Assembly: GCA_038736355.1 (NCBI GenBank)
Contig: JAVYML010000001.1
Location: 186,001 to 250,000, forward strand
Length of the DNA stretch: 64,000 nucleotides
Direction of reading: 5' to 3'
DNA from: Candidatus Hadarchaeales archaeon
GTDB lineage: Archaea > Hadarchaeota > Hadarchaeia > Hadarchaeales > WYZ-LMO6
Below the pieces are notes generated by a model that saw nothing but the letters and a program-made list of their open reading frames with translations, had not been told where the DNA came from and ran no database searches. Shown piece by piece: positions 50,859 to 61,184 of the stretch (its first letter is position 1; the number at the start of each line of letters is the position of its first letter). Made by a program: the position numbers and the translations under genes.

Positions 50859-52040
50859 CTAGACGGGAATAAATAACTTGTTTGACTCTATTTCCTCCTC
50901 CTTTGTGGGGGGAGGGAAGTCCTTGGGAAGGTCCTTTCCCTGCCCTATCCCTATCGTGTTGCCTATTCCGGCCACTATCACCCAATCCCCAGGCTTGGTC
51001 CTCTCCCTCACGGCCCTCTTCACCCTCTCCACCGTCTCATCCGCGGCCTTGGCAATCCTGCTGTTCATCTGGGTGATGGCCTCCCTGAAGGATTCCTTGA
51101 TCACGATCGCATCCAGCGGGATGCGGTGCTTCACGGCCACCTGTTCTATCTTGTACTTTTCGGTGGGAGGTCCCCCTATGGCTGCACCCACCCCCTCGAT
51201 CACCTCCCCGCTCTTCTCCCCCTCTAGCTTCAGAGCAGCATCCACCATGATGATCCTAGCTATCTTCCTCTTCTTGACCAGCTTGCTTATGAGCTCCCCG
51301 GGCTTACCCACCCTCCCACCGGGTCCTTTGGCCTTCACCACCAATAGCTTTCTTCCCTCGAACTCCACCTCACCCACCACCGTATCCTCCACCAGCTCCT
51401 TCACCTTGGCCCCATCGAAGAGTTTGGCCGCCACCAGGGCTCCCACCCCGTCCCCGATGGGCTTTCCCTCGGAAAACACCTTGGTGGCATCCCTGTAGGC
51501 CTTCGCGTACTCCTTGAAGATGGGCATATACATCTGGATGGCCATCGCCAACTGATAGCTCCTCGTCTTTTCGGCAAGGAGGAGGAAGTGCCTGACTATC
51601 CTGTAGAGGTAGTGGGTGGCCATCGCCCCCTCTATCACCATCTCCAGCGTGGCCGCCTCCTCGGGATCGGCCTTGGGAGCGAAACGGGCCACCGCATCCT
51701 CGAACCTTTTCTTCCTAACATCCAAGATGTGATCGAGTCTCTGGATGACCCCCACGGGATCCTCGGATACGGGCTCTATCGCGAAGAACTCCAGGAAGTT
51801 TCCCAGTTCCTCCTCCAAATCCCTCTTGGTCCTTCCATGCTTCTGGAGGGAAAGAAGGGCTATCCTCTTGGTCTCCTTTGCCCACTCCTCCAGCTCCTTC
51901 ACCGATTTCCTCACCTTGGAGAGGAGGAGGCTGGATTGCATGGACATGAGCTGGGGAGTCAGATAGCTCCACAGGACCCCGAAGATGAAGAACATCAACA
52001 TCCAGAGCAGCAGGCTATCCACTCCCGCATCCCAAGGCAT
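50859..52040 (-). CDS. DUF1512 family membrane-anchored archaeal protein
   Basis: About 393 residues. An N-terminal hydrophobic segment (SLLLWMLMFFIFGVLWSYL, residues 8-26) anchors it. A helical stretch with VRKSVKELEEWAKETKRIALLSLQ follows. The C-terminal half has GDGVGALVAAKLFDG, VVKAKGPGGRVGKPGELI, EGVGAAIGGP and GDWVIVAGIGNTIGIG. These match DUF1512, a family confined mostly to archaea with no proven role. The frame extends into nrdJ, but ATG 52040 with GGAAGGAG upstream is the sensible start. It precedes EF-2 on the same strand. Confidence 0.85.
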   Translation of the reverse strand: MPWDAGVDSLLLWMLMFFIFGVLWSYLTPQLMSMQSSLLLSKVRKSVKELEEWAKETKRIALLSLQKHGRTKRDLEEELGNFLEFFAIEPVSEDPVGVIQRLDHILDVRKKRFEDAVARFAPKADPEEAATLEMVIEGAMATHYLYRIVRHFLLLAEKTRSYQLAMAIQMYMPIFKEYAKAYRDATKVFSEGKPIGDGVGALVAAKLFDGAKVKELVEDTVVGEVEFEGRKLLVVKAKGPGGRVGKPGELISKLVKKRKIARIIMVDAALKLEGEKSGEVIEGVGAAIGGPPTEKYKIEQVAVKHRIPLDAIVIKESFREAITQMNSRIAKAADETVERVKRAVRERTKPGDWVIVAGIGNTIGIGQGKDLPKDFPPPTKEEEIESNKLFIPV

Positions 52041-52074
52041 CTTCTCTTTTTCTCCTTCCACCCCTAAAACCTTG

Positions 52075-55000
52075 CTAGCCGGGGAAAGGACAGGTCCTCG
52101 TGGGGCATCCCCCCGCATACTCCGCTTCGGCCGCCACGAACTTCGCCTCCCTTCCTATGTAAAGCACCTGCTCCGGTTTGCTCCCATAGCGGAAAATCGT
52201 TACCCCCTTGCACTTGAGTCTCCAAGCTAGCTCGTAAACCCTTTCCACCTCCTCCACGGTGGCTTCAGAAGGAAGGTTGACGGTCTTCGAAACAGCGTTG
52301 TCGGTGTATTTCTGGAAGGCGGCCTGCATCCTCACATGCCACTCGGGGGGGATGTCCAAGGCAGTGACAAAGATCCTCCTGAGGTCCTCCGGAACCCCTT
52401 CCACCCCGCGGAGGGATCCGGTCTTGGCTATTTCTTCGAGAAGCTTCGCACTGTAAAAACCCCTTTCCTTGGCCATGAGCTCGAAGAGGGGATGGATTTC
52501 GAAGAGCTTCCTTCCCCCCAGCACCTTCCTAATGAAAGAGAGGGCGAAGATGGGTTCTATCCCGGAAGAACATCCGGCGATGATGCTTATGCTCCCCGTC
52601 GGGGCTATGGTGGTCACGGTGGCGTTCCGCATGGCCCCATACCTATCCTTCCAGATGCTCCTTTCGAAGTTGGGGAAGGAACCGCGCTTTTCGGCCAATT
52701 CCACCGACTTCTTGCGTGCTTCTTCCGAGATGAAGCGCATCAATTTCTCCGCCAGCCTCAGTGCCTCCTCCGAATTGTAGGGGATACCCAATTTGATCAG
52801 CATATCGGCAAAACCCATGACCCCCAATCCTATCTTCCTGTTGGCCTTGGTGATTTCCTCTATCTCCCTGAGCGGGTACCTGTTGGCATCTATGACGTTG
52901 TCCAGGAAGTGAACGGCGCTTCTCACCGTCTTTCCCAGTTTCTCCCAGTTCACTTCTTTCCCCTCCACCATCCTCGAAAGGTTGATGGAGCCCAGGTTGC
53001 AGGATTCGTAGGGCAGGAGGGGCTGTTCCCCACAGTTATGCACACAGAAGCCGTTGGCATCGAAGAGGTTCACACCCGGGACCCTAACATCGAAGACCTC
53101 TTCTCGACCCTTGAAGACAAGGCTTTCTACGGTGGCCAGGAAGCGTCCCCCCTCCATCCCCCCCTTGTAAAGGCTGAGAAGACGTTCCAAGCGTTCCCTT
53201 TTCTTCGGGTCTCCAAAGCCTATTTTCCGGGCGAAAACGAGGAGATCTTCCCCGGAAATAACCAGCTCGCGCACCCTTCCTTTGCGGATTTTCGAATATA
53301 TCCCGAACCTGAGGAGAATGCGCTGTACTGCCCTCAAAATCTCCAAGTTGCTCTGCACCAATCTCACACTAACACCCTTCCGTTTACTTCCCCGAACCGA
53401 ACCATTGACATCGAACAGTCCCCTAACCAAGCCCCTACAGAAGGCCGAAGAGGCCTTTTCCATCGGAACGGTGATCCTCCTTTCTCCTGGCCTCAGCCCC
53501 ATTTCCCTCGCAAGTTTCTCCAAGGAATCTGATCCGTTGGGCAGTTTCTTCATACGGGCGTGGGTAAGGTCCTCCACCCTTCCCTCCTTCCCGTCGCCCA
53601 AGAAGAGACCCACCAAATAGCCTTCCTCGAAGGTGAATTTTCCCTCCCAAGAAGTCACAACCCGGTTGCGGTTCAAAAGTACCTTATCCCCCCTCTCCAG
53701 TTTTCCCGCCGGTACCCACTCCATTTCCCTCGCGCATCCCGTCCTTCCCTTGACCCTGAGAACGGGATGATCCCATGTAAGACAAACCTCGAACCCTTCC
53801 CTCGTAATCAGCCTGTAAACCGGCCTCACTCCAGTCCTGAAGAATCCCTCCTCCGTAGTTTCCCACTTCCCCCCATTCGCCACGACCACGAACTTTTTCC
53901 CGATGAGGTCCCTTACCTGTCTAGGTCCCTCTTCTGTCATGACCCAAGTGTAGACGGGCACACATGGGTTGGTAGCCTCTATCCTACCCACTCCAGGCGT
54001 GGGGTTGTGGCGGTTGATTTCGTCTATGAAGATCACTCCGGGATCTCCGCTCGCCCAGGCGGACTCTGCCATCAACTTCCAAACGCTCCTAGCCCTCAGT
54101 TTCTCCACCCTCTCCCCGTTCCTGGGATTGATGAGCCAGTATTCCCCGTCCTCTTCCACCTTTTCCATGAACTCGTCCGTGACGGAGACGGAGAGGTTGA
54201 AGTTCTGTAGAAAGGTGTAATCCCTCTTACAGGTGATGAACTCCAGGATATCTGGATGGTCCACCCTAAGAATCCCCATCATGGCACCCCTTCTCCTCCC
54301 TCCCGCCTTGATGACCTCAGTTGTGATGTCGAAGATCCTCATGAAGCTTACCGGTCCCGAGGCCACACCCATCGTCGATTTCACCAGGTCCCCTTTGGGT
54401 CTGAGCCTGGAGAAGTCGAACCCCACACCCCCACCGCTCTTCTCTATGATGGCCATGTTCCTCACGGCCGTGAGAATACTTTCGAGGGAGTCTTCCACAG
54501 GAAGGACGAAACAGGCGGAGAGCTGCCCCATTTCTGTCCCTGCGTTGAAGAGGGTAGGGGAATTGGGAAGGAACTCCAAACGCGCCATCATTCCGTAAAA
54601 GATTCGCTCGCTCTCCTCAGGATCCTCACCGTAGTTTCTATCTACCCCAGCTACGGCCTTCGCCACCCTTGAAAACATCTGCTGGGGTGTCTCGACGACT
54701 CTTCCCGTCTCATCCCTCAAAAGGTATCTACTGCGGAGGACCTCCAGGGCATTGACCGTAAGCTTGGGCTCGGGAATCCCGAGGCTCTGTCTCAACCTCC
54801 TTATCTCCTCTTTCTTCTCCCTGTACGATTGATATTCCTCCGCCACCCTTTCATAACCCCTCCTCCTCAGAACCTCCACAACCGCATCTTGGGCATCCTC
54901 CACGGAGGGTATCCTTTCCCTGAACCTCTCCTCCAGCATCCTTACCACCTCCCTGGTAACCTCCTCTGCTTTTTCCCCATCCTCCTGCTCCACGGCTATG

Positions 55001-55098
55001 AAGGCCCTATGAACGGCGTCCCTGATTTTGCTGGGATCGAAATCTACCAGCCTTCCGTCCCTCTTTTTTATCTTCTGAATTGGCATATCCAAAATCAT
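52075..55098 (-). CDS. nrdJ: Adenosylcobalamin-dependent ribonucleotide reductase with intein
   Basis: 1007 residues including a 310-residue intein; the mature enzyme is about 697 residues. An N-terminal ATP-cone ([19 protein letters not shown]) precedes the class II reductase barrel: [41 protein letters not shown] and, after splicing, [20 protein letters not shown]. Conserved Cys are at 196 and at the +1 extein (Cys689), likely the thiyl-radical residue. [20 protein letters not shown] follows, and the C-terminus has the redox pair CPTRTC. It makes deoxynucleotides without O2 and uses B12 rather than a tyrosyl radical. Divergent from cobA. Confidence 0.94.
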   Translation of the reverse strand: MILDMPIQKIKKRDGRLVDFDPSKIRDAVHRAFIAVEQEDGEKAEEVTREVVRMLEERFRERIPSVEDAQDAVVEVLRRRGYERVAEEYQSYREKKEEIRRLRQSLGIPEPKLTVNALEVLRSRYLLRDETGRVVETPQQMFSRVAKAVAGVDRNYGEDPEESERIFYGMMARLEFLPNSPTLFNAGTEMGQLSACFVLPVEDSLESILTAVRNMAIIEKSGGGVGFDFSRLRPKGDLVKSTMGVASGPVSFMRIFDITTEVIKAGGRRRGAMMGILRVDHPDILEFITCKRDYTFLQNFNLSVSVTDEFMEKVEEDGEYWLINPRNGERVEKLRARSVWKLMAESAWASGDPGVIFIDEINRHNPTPGVGRIEATNPCVPVYTWVMTEEGPRQVRDLIGKKFVVVANGGKWETTEEGFFRTGVRPVYRLITREGFEVCLTWDHPVLRVKGRTGCAREMEWVPAGKLERGDKVLLNRNRVVTSWEGKFTFEEGYLVGLFLGDGKEGRVEDLTHARMKKLPNGSDSLEKLAREMGLRPGERRITVPMEKASSAFCRGLVRGLFDVNGSVRGSKRKGVSVRLVQSNLEILRAVQRILLRFGIYSKIRKGRVRELVISGEDLLVFARKIGFGDPKKRERLERLLSLYKGGMEGGRFLATVESLVFKGREEVFDVRVPGVNLFDANGFCVHNCGEQPLLPYESCNLGSINLSRMVEGKEVNWEKLGKTVRSAVHFLDNVIDANRYPLREIEEITKANRKIGLGVMGFADMLIKLGIPYNSEEALRLAEKLMRFISEEARKKSVELAEKRGSFPNFERSIWKDRYGAMRNATVTTIAPTGSISIIAGCSSGIEPIFALSFIRKVLGGRKLFEIHPLFELMAKERGFYSAKLLEEIAKTGSLRGVEGVPEDLRRIFVTALDIPPEWHVRMQAAFQKYTDNAVSKTVNLPSEATVEEVERVYELAWRLKCKGVTIFRYGSKPEQVLYIGREAKFVAAEAEYAGGCPTRTCPFPG
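53035..53964 (-). mobile_element. NrdJ intein with degenerate LAGLIDADG endonuclease
   Basis: Residues 379-688 of the precursor. It starts with Cys (CVPVYTWV), has a B-block TWDHPVL near 441-447, and ends VHN before Cys689. Two dodecapeptides appear in the centre: [12 protein letters not shown] (near 495-506) and [13 protein letters not shown] (near 558-570). In the second, Asn occupies the usual catalytic Asp, so DNA cutting may be lost while splicing residues remain. It is inserted in the active-site loop between NP and CGEQP, a common intein site in ribonucleotide reductases. Confidence 0.9.
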
Positions 55099-55154
55099 TC
55101 GTTCAGGTAACCCTAAAAACTGATGTACAGCTTTTTTTTTGTCCCCCTTCCAGG

Positions 55155-55676
55155 TTGAAAGGGTTGGGAAAGGTTTACCTCTTCACGGGAACGGGGCCGG
55201 GGAAAACCACGAGTGCCCTGGGGCTGGCCCTGAGGGCGGTAGGCCAGGGGAAGAAGGTCGTGATCGTCCAGTTCCTCAAATGGTGGAAGAACACAGGGGA
55301 GTATAAGATAAGGGAGAGGCTTTCCCCCCACTATGAGATCTACCAATTCGGAAGGAAAGGTTGGATGAAGAAGGAAGAGCTTGGTGAAGAGGACAGAGAA
55401 CTTGTGAGGAAGGGACTGGAGTTCGCAGAAAGAATCGCCAAGGAAAAAAAGCCCGATCTCCTCATCCTCGATGAGCTGAACTTAGTGGCTGGATGGAAAC
55501 TGGTGGGGATGGAAGAAATACTCAAGCTCCTGGATAACCTGCCCAAGAAAACGGATGTGGTCCTCACGGGAAGGTACGCACCCAAAGGGCTGAGGGAGAA
55601 GGCGGATGTGGTGGTGGAAATAAGGGAAATCAAAATCCCCGAGCCCTTCCAAGCAAAGAAGGGTATCCAGTACTGA
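55155..55676 (+). CDS. cobA: Cob(I)yrinic acid a,c-diamide adenosyltransferase (CobA/BtuR)
   Basis: About 173 residues starting with TTG. It transfers adenosyl from ATP to cob(I)alamin. The P-loop GTGPGKTTSALGLALRAVGQGKKV is the N-terminal hallmark, then VVIVQFLKWWKNTGEYK, PDLLILDELNLV and TDVVLTGRYAPKGLREKADVVVEI. It supplies adenosylcobalamin, which NrdJ (divergent neighbour, starts 56 bp apart) needs. The frame is open further upstream; TTG 55155 or 55164 fits family starts. The gene ends 8 bp before the convergent small protein gene. Confidence 0.9.
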   Translation: MKGLGKVYLFTGTGPGKTTSALGLALRAVGQGKKVVIVQFLKWWKNTGEYKIRERLSPHYEIYQFGRKGWMKKEELGEEDRELVRKGLEFAERIAKEKKPDLLILDELNLVAGWKLVGMEEILKLLDNLPKKTDVVLTGRYAPKGLREKADVVVEIREIKIPEPFQAKKGIQY

Positions 55677-55684
55677 AAGGCTGG

Positions 55685-55894
55685 TTACTTCAACAGGCCC
55701 AATTCCTTCAACTGCTTTACCAATAAGTAGAGAACGCAGGTATTGGTCTTGACCTCCGAGTTCCTAGCCAATTCCTCCAGAAGTTCCTTTATGGTGGGAG
55801 GAAGGTACACCACCAGTTTTTGGTTCTTGGGCTCTAGAAAAACCTCTTCGATCGAAACGGGCTGACGTTTAGAGGGTTTCTTGAACCTCATCAC
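55685..55894 (-). CDS. Small ribbon-helix-helix-like DNA-binding protein
   Basis: 69 residues. After a basic N-terminus (MMRFKKPSKRQPVSIE) come a strand (QKLVVYLPPT) and two helices (IKELLEELARNSEVKTNTCVLYLLVKQLKELGLL), the order of a ribbon-helix-helix repressor. A dimer would be needed to bind DNA. It is convergent with cobA and divergent from the beta-propeller gene (110-bp gap). Targets are unknown; regulating cobA or nrdJ is only speculation. Confidence 0.5.
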   Translation of the reverse strand: MMRFKKPSKRQPVSIEEVFLEPKNQKLVVYLPPTIKELLEELARNSEVKTNTCVLYLLVKQLKELGLLK

Positions 55895-56004
55895 TTAGAC
55901 TGGAGTTCCCCTCATAAAACATTCTTCCAACCAACAACGGATACGTTTTCGACTATATCTTCGTTCCAGGATGGTATTTTACCAACTAAAAGGGGAAGAA
56001 AGAT

Positions 56005-57867
56005 GTGGCCGAGGATTACCGAAGATGGGAAAGAAGGGTGAAGGGCAAATTTGGACCCATCAAGACCGGCGCCGTTTTAATCCTCTTTATCCTCCTCACA
56101 ATCTCCTCGGGTTGGCTCTGGCTTCGCAGTCCTGGAAGGGAGGTACCCGCTCAGGGATTGATTAAGTTTTCCTCCGAAGCTGAATTTTTCCAGTACCTCT
56201 CCAAGTCACAGGAATGGCTCAGCGGCTACTGGAGGATGGGGGGGTATCTCTTGGGGAAAACTCCTCTCTCACCCATCAGGGTCCTCGAAGGTAGTGGGGA
56301 GAGGGAGGAGGCCTCCAGAATCTCCGAAACCACGATACAAGTGAAGGGCATAGACGAGCCCGACATCGTGAAGACCAACGGTAGACACCTCTACTTCTCT
56401 GGCTACTGGAGCACGAAAATCATAAGGGCCTTTCCTCCCTCTGAACTTTCGGTGGTCTCCAGACTGGAGAGGAATGGAGAACTGCTCCTTCTGGAGAACC
56501 TGTTGATCCTCCTCTCCCACGAGGGAATCACCGGCTACGACGTGTCCGATCCCTCCTCCCCAAGAGAACTCTGGAACGTGGAATTGAAAGCTGACCTAGT
56601 CTCAGCACGTCTTTACCGGGGTAGGATTTATCTAGTCACCAGTACTCCGCTGGGAAGTCCAGTGTCCCTTCCCCTGCAGCCCCTTAAAGCCAAAGATACC
56701 GAGGTGCTGGTGAAAGCCACCGACATCTACCATCCACCCATTCCCATACCCGTGGACTCAGTCTACACGGCCTTTATCTTGAATCCGAGGGAGGGTAGAG
56801 TGGAGAAGAGCGTGAGCTTTGTGGGATACTCAGGCGCCTCGGTGGTCTACATGTCAAGGACTTCCCTCTACCTCGCCTACACTTCCTCTGCCTCGCTCGT
56901 CGAGACGTACTATCACTTCCTCTCCGGATGCCCAGACCTTGTTCCCGCGAACCTCATGAGGAAGGTGGAAAGGCTCATGGGTTACGATCTCAGCGATGCT
57001 GCCAAGATGGTGGAGCTCGAGGTCCTGCTCTCCTCAGTAGACCTTCCCTGGGAAGAGCTGTGGAAAAGATGGGAAGGATATGTGGCTGAGAGGAAGAGGG
57101 AGCTCGAGACCACCCACATAGTGAAGATAGCGCTGGAAAACTTTGAAATCGTGGCCCAGGCCGAAGTTCCTGGAAGGCTGCTCAACCAGTTCTCTCTGGA
57201 CGAGGAGGGCGGGTACCTGCGCCTCGCCACCACCGTGGAACCCTGGATGTTCCGATGGAAGGGGGAAAGCACCAACGACGTGTATGTCTTAGACCATGAA
57301 CTGAAGGTGGTTGGCTCCCTTACGGATCTAGGTTCGGGGGAAGAAATCTATGCCGTGAGGTTCATAGGGGATAAGGGATACGTAGTAACCTTTAGGGAAA
57401 CTGATCCCCTGCATGTGATCGACCTCTCCCATCCCTCCAAACCGGAAGTGGTGGGTGAGCTGAAGGTGCCTGGCTATTCTTCTTATCTACACCCCATAAA
57501 CGATAACCTCCTACTGGGAATAGGAAGGGAAAACTGGAAGGTGAAGGTCTCCCTCTTCGACCTCTCCTCCCCCTCCCAACCCATAGAGCTAGACAAGCTC
57601 CTCTTGGAGGAGTACTGGTCAGAGATCCTTGAAACGCACCACGCCTTCCTCCTAGACCCCGACCATGAGGTCTTCTTTCTACCGGCCTTTGGAAAGGGGT
57701 ATGTGATTTCCTATGGAGAAAAAGATTTGGAAGTGGTGAGGGTGGTGGAAAACCGTGCCGTGAGGAGAGCCGTCTATCTAGAGGACTACCTTTACGTGAT
57801 TTCCGAAGAGAACCTAACCGTACTCAACGAGAGGACCTGGGAAATCGTGAACGAAATCGAGCTCTGA
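56005..57867 (+). CDS. Secreted/membrane-anchored beta-propeller protein (PF09826-like)
   Basis: 620 residues with a GTG start. One N-terminal membrane helix (TGAVLILFILLTISSGWLWL, residues 21-40) anchors it outside. The segment TTIQVKGIDEPDIVKTNGRHLYF is the family mark of the archaeal/bacterial beta-propeller domain (COG4880). Later repeats have the form YDVSDPSSPRELW, VIDLSHPSKPEVVGELKVPG and LFDLSSPSQPIEL, each one blade. No catalytic residue is seen. It may bind polymers or proteins at the cell surface; its function is unknown. Confidence 0.85.
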   Translation: MAEDYRRWERRVKGKFGPIKTGAVLILFILLTISSGWLWLRSPGREVPAQGLIKFSSEAEFFQYLSKSQEWLSGYWRMGGYLLGKTPLSPIRVLEGSGEREEASRISETTIQVKGIDEPDIVKTNGRHLYFSGYWSTKIIRAFPPSELSVVSRLERNGELLLLENLLILLSHEGITGYDVSDPSSPRELWNVELKADLVSARLYRGRIYLVTSTPLGSPVSLPLQPLKAKDTEVLVKATDIYHPPIPIPVDSVYTAFILNPREGRVEKSVSFVGYSGASVVYMSRTSLYLAYTSSASLVETYYHFLSGCPDLVPANLMRKVERLMGYDLSDAAKMVELEVLLSSVDLPWEELWKRWEGYVAERKRELETTHIVKIALENFEIVAQAEVPGRLLNQFSLDEEGGYLRLATTVEPWMFRWKGESTNDVYVLDHELKVVGSLTDLGSGEEIYAVRFIGDKGYVVTFRETDPLHVIDLSHPSKPEVVGELKVPGYSSYLHPINDNLLLGIGRENWKVKVSLFDLSSPSQPIELDKLLLEEYWSEILETHHAFLLDPDHEVFFLPAFGKGYVISYGEKDLEVVRVVENRAVRRAVYLEDYLYVISEENLTVLNERTWEIVNEIEL

Positions 57868-57873
57868 TTCGAA

Positions 57874-58725
57874 CTACTCGAAGACGATGGTCTTGTTCTC
57901 GTAAACCAGCAGTCTCCTCTCACAGTAAAGCCTCACCGCCTCGCTCAGGAGAATCTTCTCCAAGTTCTCGCTCTTCCTCACCAAGTCGGAAAGGGAATCC
58001 TTGTGGGAAATCCTGACCACATCCTGCTGAATGATGGGGCCCTCGTCCACTTCTTCGTTCACGAAATGAACCGTGGCACCTATGAGCTTCACCCCCCGTT
58101 TATAGGCCTGGGTGAAGGGATCCTTTCCAGGAAAGGCGGGAAGGAAGGAGGGATGCACGCTTATGATCTTGTTCCTGAATTCCTGTACGAAAAGAGGGGA
58201 AAGGATTTTTCCATAGCGAGCCAGCACTACCAGCTCCACTCCCTTTTCTTTGAGGAGGGCTATCTGCTTCCTTTCCCCTTCCTCCCTCTTGTTCAAATCG
58301 ACAGGAATGTACTGGAAGGGAACACCGAACATCCTAGCCACTTCCTCTCCATCTGGTTTGTCCCCTATGACGATGGGGATATCGCACTTCAACCTTCCCT
58401 CCTTCCACCTCGCCAGCAGGTCGTAGAGACAATGCAGGTATCGGGAGACCATGATCCCCACCCTCGGCCTCTCCGAGCTGAAATGGACCTCCCATTCTGC
58501 TTTCAGCTCCGAAGCCAGTGGATGGAGGGCTTCCCTTATCTTCTCCTTGGGAAGGGCGAAATCCTCGAGCGTCCACTCCACCCTGGCGAAATACCTCCCG
58601 AATCCCTCATCCACATGCTGATCGAAATGAACGATGTTTCCACCGTTCTTCCAGATGAAGGTGGAAATCTTGGCGTCTATCCCCTTGGCATCCGGACAGG
58701 AGAGGAGGAGGATGGCAGTTTCCAT
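57874..58725 (-). CDS. purU: Formyltetrahydrofolate deformylase (PurU family)
   Basis: About 283 residues; ATG 58725, with an in-frame GTG one codon earlier. An N-terminal ACT-like domain (ETAILLLSCPDAKGIDAKISTFIWKNGGNIV) is followed by a formyltransferase-like domain: SERPRVGIMVSRYLHCL, LARYGKILSPLF, SVHPSFLPAFPGKDPFTQAY and GATVHFVNEEVDEGPIIQQD. The catalytic Asn, His and Asp equivalents appear as IISVHPSF and VDEGP; an expected Asn (LARYGK) is not the usual LARYMQ form. PurU yields formate and THF. It follows a gap of about 110 bp after the GH57 gene with no gene seen. Confidence 0.87.
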   Translation of the reverse strand: METAILLLSCPDAKGIDAKISTFIWKNGGNIVHFDQHVDEGFGRYFARVEWTLEDFALPKEKIREALHPLASELKAEWEVHFSSERPRVGIMVSRYLHCLYDLLARWKEGRLKCDIPIVIGDKPDGEEVARMFGVPFQYIPVDLNKREEGERKQIALLKEKGVELVVLARYGKILSPLFVQEFRNKIISVHPSFLPAFPGKDPFTQAYKRGVKLIGATVHFVNEEVDEGPIIQQDVVRISHKDSLSDLVRKSENLEKILLSEAVRLYCERRLLVYENKTIVFE

Positions 58726-58837
58726 CACCCTAACTGAGGACCCACGATTAAACCCCTTTCGGTTTCAGAACTCAGTTCATCCCGTCAATCTACCATGTGA
58801 TAACTCCGTGATTGAAAGGCTCTATGACTTTGTCCTC

Positions 58838-61183
58838 TTAGGAGGGCTTTAGATTCAAAAGCTTTCCAACCCTTTCGAACTCCTCCAACACCCTTTTATC
58901 CCCCCTCTTCTCGTATTCACCCATTAACCTGTAACACCTCACCAGGATCCTCCAAAGGTTCGGCTTCAAGGGCAAGGAAATGCCCCTTGCCATTTCCCTA
59001 AGGATTTTCACATCCCCCTCCTCTCCCTTAAGCTTCTCTGCCAGCTCGGAGAGCTTCCTGGAGAGGATAAAGGAGAGGCGGGGCTCGTCGATCCTGAGCG
59101 AAAGTTCCTTCATCTCCTCCATTGTTTCCGCCACCTTCCCGAAGTTTCCCTCTTCCATTTCTCTCCTGAGTTCTAAGTTCAACCATAATTCCAGCAGGGG
59201 GGAGAATTCTGCAGGAAGGCCCCTCTCACCCTTTTTGGGAGAGGGAAGAAGGCCCACCGCCTCCTCCAGTAAGAAGACGAGAGCGCCCAACCTCTCCTCC
59301 ACCATCCTCTCCAGTACTTCCCTTTTCGAGTCCTCGAGCAAATGACGCACGGAGAATTGGAAGGGAAAATGTTTTTCTATCTCTCTCATCACTTCACCCA
59401 TTCCCTCCCTGAAGGCCTTCGCTATACTCTCCACCAGCTTGGAAGGAAGCTCCCCCCTTCCCTCCCTCAAAAAAGCTAAAGGAAAGCCCCAGGGGGAGAG
59501 GAGAGCACAGAATTGGAAGGAGGAACTCTCCCACGTGAGCTTGGAGGAAAGTTCGAGCCATCCCATCCTCAACCTTCCCTCCCCCTCTTCCCCGTGCTGG
59601 AAACCTCCCCTCACCTCGAAGGAATGAAAGCGGGAAGGAAGGGAGGAACGGAAGAGGGAGAGAATCACCAGCGTGGAGGCCACTCTGAGGACGGTGTAGG
59701 CGGAAGGTCTAACCAACTTCTCGTAAACCCCTGCTCCCGTTCCGAATTCGGGAAGGTTGCTTGGGGCCCTTTCCAGTTTCCTGAGGAATTCTTGCTCCAA
59801 ATCCAAACCCGTGACTTCCTTTGCCAGCTGGAGGGCCCTTGCCGCATGCCTCAGGATGATCACCGTTTCCAGTCCCGAGAGCTCATCGAAGAACCAACCG
59901 CAGCTCGCATACATGAGCAGGGCATGTCTCTGCATCTCCATGAGCTTCAGGATCTTAACCTTCTCTTCCTCGGGCAATCTCCCTGCCCCCTGTCTTTCCA
60001 AGAAGCCCTCCACTACCTCCCTGGAGCGATCGAGGACGACCTTCACGTATTCATTCCTAGCCCTCCACGGATCCACCAACCATTTCTTTGCCTCACGTTC
60101 GTAGAGGGTGGCGAGGGTATCCCTGAGCCAGTTCAGTGCATCTCTGAGAGGTTCCCTCCACCTCTGATGCCAATCGGGCTTGAATCCGAGCCTGCATCCG
60201 CAGTCCTTTCTCCACCTTTCTACCCCATGTGCACAGCTCCAAGAGGTGTTCTCAAAAATCTGTACCTCGTGGGTGGGTGGATATCTCTCCAAGTATTCCC
60301 CATAGACAGTGAGCTTGGCTCCTCCTTCCCTTTCCAAGTACCTGAGACAATAGGCCAAAGCCATATCACCGAATTTGTGATGGTGGCCATAGGTTTCTCC
60401 ATCGGTGGCTATGTGGGCGAGTTGGGGTTCGGGTCTGGATGAGAAAATGCCCAACAATCTCTTCGCAAGCTGCTCCCCGCTGTGGAGGAGGCCTCCAAAA
60501 GCCACATCGAAAGCCACACCGCCGTGATAGAAGAAAAGGGAGAGAGAGCGGCCAGAAGGAAGCCTACAGAGATAGGGCATGGTCACATCCACCTTCCCCC
60601 CCGAGACATCCACCCATTTCCTCTCACCCAGCGGTCTCACCTTGGCGGCCTGATGGGGTGCGAGGATGGTGAACTTTATGCCAACCCTAGCGAGGAAGTC
60701 AAGGGTTTCCAGATCCACCGCCGTTTCAGGAAGCCACATCCCCTCCGGCTTCCTACCGAACCTCCTCTGAAAGTCCCTCACTCCCCAGAGGATTTGGGTA
60801 CACTTGTCCCTCCGGTTGTCCAAAGGGAGGATGGAATGGGAATAGGGATGGGCGAGGGCAGAACCATGTCCAGAAAACTTCTCCCTACTCTCCCTGTCCG
60901 CCTCTAAGATGGCCCTGTAAACTTCCTTCTCTTTCTTCTCCAACCAAGAGAGGAGGGTGGGACCAAAGTCGAAGCTTATCCTCGAATAGTTGTTTACCAG
61001 CTCCTTCACCCTGCCCCTTTCATCCAAAAGGGGGGAGGCAGTGTTGGGGGCATAGCATTCTTCCGTGATCCTTTCATTCCAATCGTGGTAGGGATAAGCC
61101 CCCTCCTCCACCTCCACCTCCCCGAGCCAGGGATTCTCCCTAGGAGGTTGATAGAAATGGGCATGGATACAAACATACTTCAT
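58838..61183 (-). CDS. GH57-family glycosidase with DUF3536-type C-terminus
   Basis: 781 residues. The N-terminal GH57 barrel starts KYVCIHAHFYQPPRENPWLG. Other marks are GHGSALAHPYSHSILPL, GMWLPETAVDLETLDFL (candidate nucleophile Glu153) and IATDGETYGHHHKFGD (acid/base region). The C-terminal half (about 330-781) is helical and resembles DUF3536, which appears with GH57 amylase-like enzymes. Substrate specificity is unproven; amylase or related glucan activity is likely given its position 1 bp after glgB in one operon. No signal peptide, so intracellular. Confidence 0.87.
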   Translation of the reverse strand: MKYVCIHAHFYQPPRENPWLGEVEVEEGAYPYHDWNERITEECYAPNTASPLLDERGRVKELVNNYSRISFDFGPTLLSWLEKKEKEVYRAILEADRESREKFSGHGSALAHPYSHSILPLDNRRDKCTQILWGVRDFQRRFGRKPEGMWLPETAVDLETLDFLARVGIKFTILAPHQAAKVRPLGERKWVDVSGGKVDVTMPYLCRLPSGRSLSLFFYHGGVAFDVAFGGLLHSGEQLAKRLLGIFSSRPEPQLAHIATDGETYGHHHKFGDMALAYCLRYLEREGGAKLTVYGEYLERYPPTHEVQIFENTSWSCAHGVERWRKDCGCRLGFKPDWHQRWREPLRDALNWLRDTLATLYEREAKKWLVDPWRARNEYVKVVLDRSREVVEGFLERQGAGRLPEEEKVKILKLMEMQRHALLMYASCGWFFDELSGLETVIILRHAARALQLAKEVTGLDLEQEFLRKLERAPSNLPEFGTGAGVYEKLVRPSAYTVLRVASTLVILSLFRSSLPSRFHSFEVRGGFQHGEEGEGRLRMGWLELSSKLTWESSSFQFCALLSPWGFPLAFLREGRGELPSKLVESIAKAFREGMGEVMREIEKHFPFQFSVRHLLEDSKREVLERMVEERLGALVFLLEEAVGLLPSPKKGERGLPAEFSPLLELWLNLELRREMEEGNFGKVAETMEEMKELSLRIDEPRLSFILSRKLSELAEKLKGEEGDVKILREMARGISLPLKPNLWRILVRCYRLMGEYEKRGDKRVLEEFERVGKLLNLKPS

Positions 61184-61184
61184 C

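Noticed and set aside
58729-58837. Possible C/D box RNA between purU and the GH57 gene
   Set aside because: GATGA and CTGA occur on the - strand, but spacing is only a few bases and no second pair is seen.
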